From Candidatus Woesearchaeota archaeon (GTDB lineage: Archaea > Nanobdellota > Nanobdellia > Woesearchaeales > DSVV01): 36,255 nt of DNA. Position numbers and translations under genes: made by a program. Under the pieces are notes generated by a model. That model saw only the letters and a program-made list of their open reading frames with translations, was not told the origin of the DNA and did not search any database. Positions 29,490 to 36,255 of this stretch are shown here, piece by piece. The stretch covers positions 1 through 36,255 of the forward strand of contig JACRKF010000039.1 of assembly GCA_016219865.1 (NCBI GenBank), in the 5' to 3' direction. Every line of letters starts with the position of its first letter. Position 1 is the first letter of the stretch.

Positions 29490-31376
29490 ATGTCTAAAAA
29501 AGAATATTCTGAAAAGAATCTGGAAAAAAAAGAAGAATCTGCTCAACTATCACAGCAAAAACCAGCCGAAGCGCAGCAAAAAGCACTTGCGCCGCAAACG
29601 CAAGAGATGCAGCTTCCAAAAGAAGTACAAGAGAAATTAAATGTAATCCGAGAAAAATTAGATATTTTCAAGAAGAAAGTATTAGAAAAGTTTGACAAAT
29701 ATATTTCTGTTATTGCGCTTCTTCCACCAGAAAAAGCAGATGCAGAAAAGAAAGCAGATGCAGATAAAATTAATGTTCTTGTACTAGTTGACGATAATGA
29801 TTCACAAAAGATGACAAAGGAAGAATTAAAATCAAAATTAACTATGATTATTGAGAATATTGCAAAAGAGATTGACAAAAATCTTTCACCGCAGACAATT
29901 ATTCTTTCAGAATTATGGCAAAGTTGTTTTGATGCTAAATATGATTTGTTGGAACTATTTCGGGTATCTGCACCTATCCATGATACAGGGATGTTAGCTG
30001 CAGTAAAGATTGCTGAAGTCCATAAAACAATGGTTCTCAAAAAGTTTGAGAAATATATTGTCAGCTATGTTCTCTCAGGTTCATTAGTGCGGGGGCAAGC
30101 AACAGAGAAATCAGATATTGATGTTATGATTATTATTGATGATACTGATGTCAAACGGATGACACGCGCTGAATTAAAAGATAAATTGCGCGCAATTATT
30201 ATTGGCATGGGTATTGAAGCAGGAGAAATTACTGGTGTTAAAAACAAAATCAATATTCAAGTATATATCTTAACAGATTTCTGGGACAGTTTGCGGGAAG
30301 CAAATCCAATTATTTTCACGTTATTAAGAGATGGTGTTCCATTCTATGATCGTGGTATATTCATGCCTTGGAAACAATTGCTGAAAATGGGAAAAATAAA
30401 ACCATCAGCTGAAGCAATTGACTTATTCATGAACTCTGGTGAGCAAATGATTAAGCGTGTTGAGTACAAAATTAAAGAGATGGGAATGGAAGACACTTAT
30501 TATGCAATATTAACACCTTCACAGGCAGCATTAATGTTGTATGGAGTTCCTCCGCCAGCGCCAAGAGAAACAGCTCATTTAATGCGTGAACTTTTTGTAA
30601 AAAAAGAAAAACTGCTTGAAGAAAGTTTTGTTAAGATCTTAGAACATAATATAGAAGTCAGAAAGAAATTAGAGCATGGCGAGATGGAAAAGTTATCAGG
30701 AAAAGAACTTGATCAGATGTTAACTGATGCTGAGAAATTTTTGAAACGAATTAAAAAACTATTTACAGAAATTGAAGCAATGAAAGAAAAAGAATCAATT
30801 ATTTACATTTATGAAACAGTTGTAACAATTATAAGAGACATTCTCAGATTAGAGGGTATTGAAAAAGTTAAAGACACAGATATAGTGCAAATCTTTGAGA
30901 GTGAAATGGTTCATAAGGGATTAATACCTGAGAAATATTTAAGAATATTAAATGAAATAATCAAAGCAAAGAAAGACTATGACGCAGATAAATTGTTAAA
31001 GAACGAAGTGGAAACAGTAAGAAAAACTTCAGGTGAATTCATCAAATTCATGGTTGAGTATATGCAGCGAAAACGAGGCAGAGAACTAGAACGAGCAAAA
31101 ATCAGAGTAAAGCATGGCAACAGGTATGGTGAAGTTATTTTGCTTGACACAGTTGCATTTATTATTCATGATGTTGATCATCAGGAAAAAGAAATAACAA
31201 AAGCTCCTATTAAAGCAGATGGAAGTTTAGGCACAACCGAAGCATCAAGTATGGAAGAACTAGAAAAAGCATTGACAAAAGTAGAGATTCCAGGCAAAGT
31301 CTTTATCAAAGAACCTATCTTCGAGAATCTGAAAGGCATCTTCGGTAAAGATGTTGAGATTTTGTTGAATTTTTAA
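29490..31376 (+). CDS. Large protein with tandem nucleotidyltransferase folds
   Basis: 628 aa. Residues 1-45 are Gln/Lys-rich. Two copies of one fold follow: residues 62-180 and 182-300 align over their length (KFDKYISVIALLPP / KFEKYIVSYVLSGS; NVLVLVDDND...TKEELKSKL / DVMIIIDDTD...TRAELKDKL). Only the second keeps the catalytic signs: G197-S198 in SGSLVRGQ and D209/D211 in SDIDVM. The first has lost GS and DxD. Residues about 310-530 are helical (possible HEPN- or PAP-like), and the last 90 form a separate mixed domain. GGGGG precedes the ATG. I recall similar proteins as recurrent in DPANN genomes; substrate unknown. Confidence 0.75.
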   Translation: MSKKEYSEKNLEKKEESAQLSQQKPAEAQQKALAPQTQEMQLPKEVQEKLNVIREKLDIFKKKVLEKFDKYISVIALLPPEKADAEKKADADKINVLVLVDDNDSQKMTKEELKSKLTMIIENIAKEIDKNLSPQTIILSELWQSCFDAKYDLLELFRVSAPIHDTGMLAAVKIAEVHKTMVLKKFEKYIVSYVLSGSLVRGQATEKSDIDVMIIIDDTDVKRMTRAELKDKLRAIIIGMGIEAGEITGVKNKINIQVYILTDFWDSLREANPIIFTLLRDGVPFYDRGIFMPWKQLLKMGKIKPSAEAIDLFMNSGEQMIKRVEYKIKEMGMEDTYYAILTPSQAALMLYGVPPPAPRETAHLMRELFVKKEKLLEESFVKILEHNIEVRKKLEHGEMEKLSGKELDQMLTDAEKFLKRIKKLFTEIEAMKEKESIIYIYETVVTIIRDILRLEGIEKVKDTDIVQIFESEMVHKGLIPEKYLRILNEIIKAKKDYDADKLLKNEVETVRKTSGEFIKFMVEYMQRKRGRELERAKIRVKHGNRYGEVILLDTVAFIIHDVDHQEKEITKAPIKADGSLGTTEASSMEELEKALTKVEIPGKVFIKEPIFENLKGIFGKDVEILLNF

Positions 31377-31420
31377 TTTTTTTATTTAGTTTTTTTTATT
31401 AATTATTTTTCTTTATACTT
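31377..31420 (+). terminator. T-rich terminator after the NTase gene
   Basis: T runs (TTTTTTT at 31377-31383, TTTTTTTT near 31391) directly after the stop codon, as expected for archaeal termination. Confidence 0.6.
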
Positions 31421-31573
31421 TATATTAGTGTACTATTCTCTACACCTGGCCACAATATTTATATATTAGTTTATTCTTAAGATTGAAATCATGTATATTT
31501 GTTATAAATATTAAATAAAAAAAAGAGATTAAATTAATAATTAATTTGGTATAAAAAAGAGGTGTATTATAAA

Positions 31574-34500
31574 ATGGTAAGTTCAAAAAACAAGTTAGCT
31601 CTATTGATTTCTATAATTTTTTTATTTGCAATGGCATATTCTGTTGCAGCAGTTCCTAATTGGGGGCAAGTATCTTATATGTTTCCACCAATGCCATTTG
31701 CGCAAAATGGTCCTGGATTAAGAGGAGATTCTTGCACTATGGGAATAGATACATATTATCAAGGTGGTGTTTCTGCTGTATGTGGTTTGAATTCTTCATG
31801 GGATTTAGGTGGCGTATTTTTATTTTTTGATCCCAACACAGTTTATTGGAAAGTTACAGGTATTAATTTTTCACAAGCTAAATTTTGTGGAGGGACTAAA
31901 AATGTTTCTTTAGCAGTAATTGTAAATTCTGATGGTCAAACTGGCACAGGTGGTTGGTTTTTAGGTTATCCAGAAGGTGATGATTATGTATTTTACATAA
32001 ATGGAACAACTGCATCAGTAAGAAATACAACAGCTTATTTCTTTTATACTAATGCAACTCTTGCAAGCAATAATGGTTCTGCATATAGAATAAATAATTC
32101 AGCAGTTGTAGAAATAAATACTACAGAATGTAATGGAACTCCTGCAGGACTTGGACCAGGTGGTTTTTTTATGCCAGCAAAACCAGGCACAGTTTATTTT
32201 GCAGTAAATAGATCTTATCTCCAAAGACCTATTTCATTCAATCAAACAACATTCGTGGCGTCAAGCAATAATCCAGTATTCACTAGTCCTGATAGTATTA
32301 GTGTAGAATTAGATGGTTTAGGTGTAGATAGTGGAGAAGATATGTTTCAAGATTTTATGAACTTTAACCGATCAGATTTTGGCGCAGAGTTTAAGATGGG
32401 TTGCGCTCAATATAGAGCAACAAACGCAACTGTATGCCAAAATAATTCTAATGGTGATCAATGTACATGGGATTCTTCATTTAATGATTGTTTCCCAAAA
32501 TCATTTTTTGGTGGAGATTCAGGATTTACTTGCTCTGATATGTGTGGAGAATGTTCAACATCAGGCACATGCGCAGGCAATACTAAATGCATATGGGATC
32601 AATATATGTTTAATTTCAAAACACATACGCAAGGAGCATGCAGGGAAGACTCAAGCAAATTTATTTTTAAGCCAGGTAAAAATTGTGACACTAGTTGTAA
32701 TGATTGTTCTACCCAATATGCATGTAATGCTAGCAAATATCCTGATCCAACAGGTCAAGGCGGAAAAGGTTGTTTATGGGTAAATGATTCATTCAGTAAT
32801 TCATGGTGCACTTTATCTACATTCAATACGCAAACTTTGACTTGTAATCCTCAAAACTTCGAAAGATGTTGGACTCAAACAGAATGTGAAACAAAAGGTG
32901 GAACATGGAATTCAAATTATTTCTTTTGTTCTCAAAATTCAACAGGTCTTACAGAAGTAGTCTGCTTTGATGGCATAGACAATGATAATGATAATATGAC
33001 TGATTGCAGTGACAGTGAATGTAAAACAAAAAAAGAATGCGGTGGAGACCTCGATATATTAACTGGAGGATTTAATACAACTGATCAAACAATGGCAATG
33101 GGACAGAAATATATGAAAGAATTTAATCCTGAAGTAAAAGCTGAAATGTTAGGAAATGATGCAACAGATGCAGGATTAATTAATAACAACAGCCATCTTG
33201 ATATTATGGGTTTAATGATAAATGAAGCAGGACCAAGTTATATGATGGGTATGGGTGTAAAGAATGTTTCTCCATTAGCTTTATGCGGCAATAGTCCTGG
33301 AACAGCAAATAAATCTGCAACATATGTGTTTTTATTAGATACTGATAAGAATTCAAGCACTGGTTGTGGAATAAATGTAAGCAACAGCAATCAAACTGGA
33401 TATGAATATAAAATAGAATTATTCTACAATTACACAGGTACAAATTTCACAGAAGCAAAAAAAGGATATATCTGTGTTAAAACATCTGGATCAATGGCAT
33501 TAACTCCAATAAAAATGATTAGTCAGCCTACTGCTGGAAATGGATTAGCAATGGGTTGTATGATGGGTGGTATTGGGATAGGAATTGTAAGAGAAGACAT
33601 AGGATCTCCAAATTCAATGAGATTAGCTGGTGCAACATTTGATACAACCACTAATTTATCTTATCCAAATGATACCATCATGAATGTATATTATGAATCA
33701 GGTCAAATGGACTTTCATCCAGTAGATTGTTTCAGCAATCCAACTGCATGCGGAAGTGCATTCTCTAGCACTGGAAAAGGTAAATTTATGCCATTCCAAG
33801 ATTGCTTTAGCGACCAAGATACAGATGGAAATGGAGTTGCAGGTTGCGCAGATCCTATGTGTGGTGGATTTCCACGATGTCAATCTGTATCAAACAGATA
33901 TAATGCAAGTGCAGATACTACAGCGCCAACAGTAATTAGTACAAGCTCTTATGGCTTTAAATCATTTATTGATGTCAAAGTTGTTACAAATGAGCCAAGT
34001 AACTTGTCTGTTACATTGTATAACCAAAGCAGCACTTGTGCTGAATCAGCAAAGAATGCGACATTGACAGAGCCAACAATGTTTATAGGAGACAGATTTA
34101 GATCATTCCATGGAATGCCTATTTCAAACACATCTGTAGGTATAAATATATTACAACCAGGACAAACTCAATTTTACAAGACAAAAACATGTGATCCAAA
34201 TGGAAACTGCGCAGTAAGTTCTTGTTTAAATTATAGTGTAAAGGCTACAACTGCAAATGAAAACGTTTCATTTAAATTTGAATTCTCACCGCCAGCAGGC
34301 AATTCAATGCTTGGTAATTTGAGTATCAAATTTAGGAATGGAACAGCAGATATTTCAATACCAAATGGAAGTACAAAGAACATTGCGCAATACTTGCAAA
34401 ATGCAACACTTGTTATAGAAAATCAAAACCAATCAGGAACTCCATATACAATTGAATTGGTTGGTGTTGATTTGACAAAAACAATAAACACAAACTTAAC

Positions 34501-35224
34501 ATCAGGTATTAACGCAACAAACTTTTCAAGCAATGGAACTTATATCGGATTTGATTCAGCTTCATGGCAGGAAATGGCCCAAAATTTAGGAATTGATTCA
34601 ATCAAATTGAATATCTCAATTCCAAACAGCACTGCAAATACAAGTTCAATCTATACAAGTTTGTTTAAGTGCGCATCTGACAACATTACATCTTGTACAA
34701 ATGTTACAGGAAATGCAACAAAATTAGGTGGTGGTAATACATCAGTTGATTGGGTGCAATGGGAAGTTCCAACATCACTTGGGTTTTCAGTATATGGTTA
34801 TTCAGGCGCAGGAAATATAGGCACAAGCACTTCAAGCAGTTCAAGCAGTGGAGGCGGGGGAAGTTCATCAACAGTTGTAGCTCCAGTAGTAGCGCCAGTT
34901 GCGCCAGTAGTGCCTGCTCCAGTTGCAACACCTGCTCCAGCAGCACCAGTAGCAGAAGCAAAAAGTGGCAGTGAAGTTCCGGCAGTTGCATCACCTACAA
35001 TTGAAAAAAGTGGTACGACTGAAGTAACAAATGTGCGCGCAGACGGTTCAACTAATAAAGAGCAAGTCAAAAAAACTGCAAAATCAAGACGTGATTTAGC
35101 AGGAAAAGCATTTGACCAACTCTTTGGCAGCGCAGGCTCAGGCATGGGTGCATTAATTGTGCTTGTGCTGATTGTAGTAATTGTAGTAGGCATCATGTAC
35201 TACAAGAAAACGCACAAAGAATAA
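31574..35224 (+). CDS. Large Cys-rich cell-surface protein with C-terminal membrane anchor
   Basis: 1216 aa. A signal peptide covers about residues 1-26 (hydrophobic core, cut near VAAVP). Three or four short Cys-rich modules follow at about 275-465 (CGECSTSGTC...CIWD; CNDCSTQYAC...CLWV). Two Asp-rich modules resemble Ca-binding repeats: DGIDNDNDNMTDCSDSEC and DQDTDGNGVAGCADPMC. Many Asn-X-Ser/Thr sites suggest glycosylation. Near the C-terminus come a Ser/Gly linker, a Val-Ala-Pro stalk, a charged stretch and a membrane segment (ALIVLVLIVVIVVGIMYY) with a KKTHKE tail inside. GAGGTG lies about 10 nt before ATG 31574. It may be an S-layer, adhesin or host-contact protein. Confidence 0.82.
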   Translation: MVSSKNKLALLISIIFLFAMAYSVAAVPNWGQVSYMFPPMPFAQNGPGLRGDSCTMGIDTYYQGGVSAVCGLNSSWDLGGVFLFFDPNTVYWKVTGINFSQAKFCGGTKNVSLAVIVNSDGQTGTGGWFLGYPEGDDYVFYINGTTASVRNTTAYFFYTNATLASNNGSAYRINNSAVVEINTTECNGTPAGLGPGGFFMPAKPGTVYFAVNRSYLQRPISFNQTTFVASSNNPVFTSPDSISVELDGLGVDSGEDMFQDFMNFNRSDFGAEFKMGCAQYRATNATVCQNNSNGDQCTWDSSFNDCFPKSFFGGDSGFTCSDMCGECSTSGTCAGNTKCIWDQYMFNFKTHTQGACREDSSKFIFKPGKNCDTSCNDCSTQYACNASKYPDPTGQGGKGCLWVNDSFSNSWCTLSTFNTQTLTCNPQNFERCWTQTECETKGGTWNSNYFFCSQNSTGLTEVVCFDGIDNDNDNMTDCSDSECKTKKECGGDLDILTGGFNTTDQTMAMGQKYMKEFNPEVKAEMLGNDATDAGLINNNSHLDIMGLMINEAGPSYMMGMGVKNVSPLALCGNSPGTANKSATYVFLLDTDKNSSTGCGINVSNSNQTGYEYKIELFYNYTGTNFTEAKKGYICVKTSGSMALTPIKMISQPTAGNGLAMGCMMGGIGIGIVREDIGSPNSMRLAGATFDTTTNLSYPNDTIMNVYYESGQMDFHPVDCFSNPTACGSAFSSTGKGKFMPFQDCFSDQDTDGNGVAGCADPMCGGFPRCQSVSNRYNASADTTAPTVISTSSYGFKSFIDVKVVTNEPSNLSVTLYNQSSTCAESAKNATLTEPTMFIGDRFRSFHGMPISNTSVGINILQPGQTQFYKTKTCDPNGNCAVSSCLNYSVKATTANENVSFKFEFSPPAGNSMLGNLSIKFRNGTADISIPNGSTKNIAQYLQNATLVIENQNQSGTPYTIELVGVDLTKTINTNLTSGINATNFSSNGTYIGFDSASWQEMAQNLGIDSIKLNISIPNSTANTSSIYTSLFKCASDNITSCTNVTGNATKLGGGNTSVDWVQWEVPTSLGFSVYGYSGAGNIGTSTSSSSSSGGGGSSSTVVAPVVAPVAPVVPAPVATPAPAAPVAEAKSGSEVPAVASPTIEKSGTTEVTNVRADGSTNKEQVKKTAKSRRDLAGKAFDQLFGSAGSGMGALIVLVLIVVIVVGIMYYKKTHKE

Positions 35225-35248
35225 ATTTATTTTTTATTTTTTTAATCT

Positions 35249-36055
35249 TTATAGTTCATAAACTTCATTAGAAAACACAGTATCAATCTTTTGTTTCTTC
35301 ATTTTCTCAAAACGTTTCTTAGAATCAACACTAAACACTCGTACTTTTATATTATTTCTATGCGCTTCTCTTACAACATTTTTATTAACTAGAAACCAAG
35401 GGATGTTGATTGAATCTAACTTTAATTTAAGAATTGGTGCAGGTAATTGATAAAATAAATGTATGTGGTTATAACCTTTTGCATATCTTGGGTTAAATTG
35501 ATTAAGATTTATTTTATTAATGAATATATGCCTTCTTGTTTTTTTCATCTGCAATTTTGCTTGAATTAATTTTAATATCTTAAGCAGATGCTTTTTTGCA
35601 GGAATATATGAAAAACTGATTCTTACTTCATTATCTAATCTTCTAATCTTCTCTAAAACTTTAGGAATCCAAGAGATAAGAACAACATTATCTTTAATCT
35701 TGTATCTTTTGATAAGTCTTATTATCTCTTCTTCATTTCCATAATCTTTAATATCAATATTTAATCTCTTATTTTGTTTATTGGCTGTAAAATACTCAAG
35801 GATGTCTTTTAATGATGCAATTCTTTTTCTTTTCTGATTTATTTGATCAAAATTATATTTGCGCAGCAGCAGTTTTTTTGTCTTTGAAATAGCTAATTCA
35901 GGATCATGATTACATACATACACATTATCTTTTGTTAGTCTAAAATCTAATTCAATTTCTTCAACATCAGAATTCATTGCTTCCTTAAAAGCTTTCAATG
36001 TGTTTTCTCGATAGCCAAAACCTAATGCTCGGTGAGATAATACTTTTGGTTGCAT
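35249..36055 (-). CDS. Glycerophosphodiester phosphodiesterase family protein
   Basis: 268 aa TIM-barrel enzyme. It hydrolyses glycerophosphodiesters to glycerol phosphate and an alcohol. Catalytic residues are visible: H8-R9 (SHRALGFGYRENT), E35 and D37 (EEIELDFRLTKD) and H50-D51 (VCNHDPEL). Further typical parts are LNIDIKD and, at the end, VRVFSVDSKKRFEKMKKQKIDTVFSN. No signal peptide, so it acts in the cytoplasm. ATG 36055 is preferred over TTG 36064; TATA-like CTTATAAAC lies about 25 nt upstream. It converges with the surface-protein gene. Confidence 0.9.
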   Translation of the reverse strand: MQPKVLSHRALGFGYRENTLKAFKEAMNSDVEEIELDFRLTKDNVYVCNHDPELAISKTKKLLLRKYNFDQINQKRKRIASLKDILEYFTANKQNKRLNIDIKDYGNEEEIIRLIKRYKIKDNVVLISWIPKVLEKIRRLDNEVRISFSYIPAKKHLLKILKLIQAKLQMKKTRRHIFINKINLNQFNPRYAKGYNHIHLFYQLPAPILKLKLDSINIPWFLVNKNVVREAHRNNIKVRVFSVDSKKRFEKMKKQKIDTVFSNEVYEL

Positions 36056-36064
36056 ATCAAACAA

Positions 36065-36133
36065 AGATTATCTACTTGTTTATAAGTATTACTGCATCAT
36101 CTTAAGTATTACTGCAGGGTGCGACCACCCAAC
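36065..36133. repeat. 14-bp direct repeat and small hairpin
   Basis: TAAGTATTACTGCA occurs twice about 21 bp apart in 36081-36116, followed by GGGTG-CGAC-CACCC. It lies between the diesterase promoter and the end of the next gene. Confidence 0.6.
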
Positions 36134-36255
36134 TTAGGTAATAGCTGTAAGTGGATTTTGTTTAATATTGTATATTTCTTCAATATTTCCGTTGATATAT
36201 TCAGTTCTGATATGCGCCATATTGTTTGCATTTTCATTTGTCCATCTTATTCCTG
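36134..36255 (-). CDS. C-terminal end of a gene running off the window
   Basis: The last 39 codons of a minus-strand frame open to the right edge, ending in TAA at 36134. The sequence reads GIRWTNENANNMAHIRTEYI and continues NGNIEEIYNIKQNPLTAIT. The RW...ENANNMAHIRTEYING pattern reminds me of the ends of some transposases, but too little is visible to assign it. Confidence 0.5.
   Translation of the reverse strand, partial: GIRWTNENANNMAHIRTEYINGNIEEIYNIKQNPLTAIT

Noticed and set aside
34704-35196. Minus-strand and alternate-frame ORFs over the surface-protein stalk
   Set aside because: They mirror the Val-Ala-Pro and Ser-rich low-complexity codons of the real gene.
1-36255. CRISPR array
   Set aside because: No run of three or more regularly spaced direct repeats was seen; the recurring palindromes are dispersed.

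Overview
The window is AT-rich archaeal chromosome, most likely from a DPANN-type lineage (Woesearchaeota/Pacearchaeota-like). That placement is an inference. It rests on archaeal-only information genes (ribosomal proteins eS6, eL43/L37Ae and eL40, RNA polymerase subunit P, KEOPS Pcc1, prefoldin beta, aIF5A, a short Dph2), TATA boxes 25-30 nt ahead of many start codons (leaderless transcripts), GGTGA-type ribosome sites elsewhere, and a tRNA gene with a bulge-helix-bulge intron.

Layout. 1-3650: the tail of a coiled-coil protein, then a type II restriction-modification locus (frameshifted C5 methyltransferase, restriction enzyme, Vsr nickase) and an unrecognised gene. 3680-7460: eS6, asparagine synthetase, a nucleotidyltransferase (MNT) and a short Dph2 whose last 47 bp are duplicated downstream. 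7594-13216: a signalling island with a pseudo-receiver, an HTH-MNT protein, a PAS/GAF histidine kinase and three receiver proteins, one of them HTH-REC-degenerate GGDEF. 13226-13560 is packed with palindromes. 13561-16068: class II lysyl-tRNA synthetase, an orphan VapB-like antitoxin and a small MscS channel. 16089-17664 (minus): the classic operon L37Ae-RpoP-Pcc1-prefoldin beta-UPF0147, preceded by a tRNA-Pro(UGG) gene. 17973-20208: two RNA methyltransferases around a small HTH protein. 20302-22354: a DUF4143 ATPase, a degraded structured stretch and a broken ORF6N phage-type gene. 22476-25105: site-2 protease, membrane-anchored JAMM protease, eL40 and aIF5A. 25482-29184: a small acidic protein, YggS, GlyA, a ribbon-helix-helix protein, two overlapping small ORFs and an Lrp-type regulator. 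29490-36055: a large tandem-NTase protein, a 1216-aa surface protein and a glycerophosphodiesterase. The right edge holds the tail of another gene.

Functional themes are translation and its modifications (tRNA methylation, KEOPS, Dph2, aIF5A, LysRS), membrane and surface proteolysis, and two-component signalling.

The most unusual signals are non-coding. One is a tRNA-Pro intron inside the T-loop. Another is a dispersed family of palindromes with unrelated arms but a conserved 13-nt apex containing the GCGAAGC mini-hairpin, showing pair-preserving changes. A third is a second hairpin type with a fixed CCGGATTGCCCA flank.
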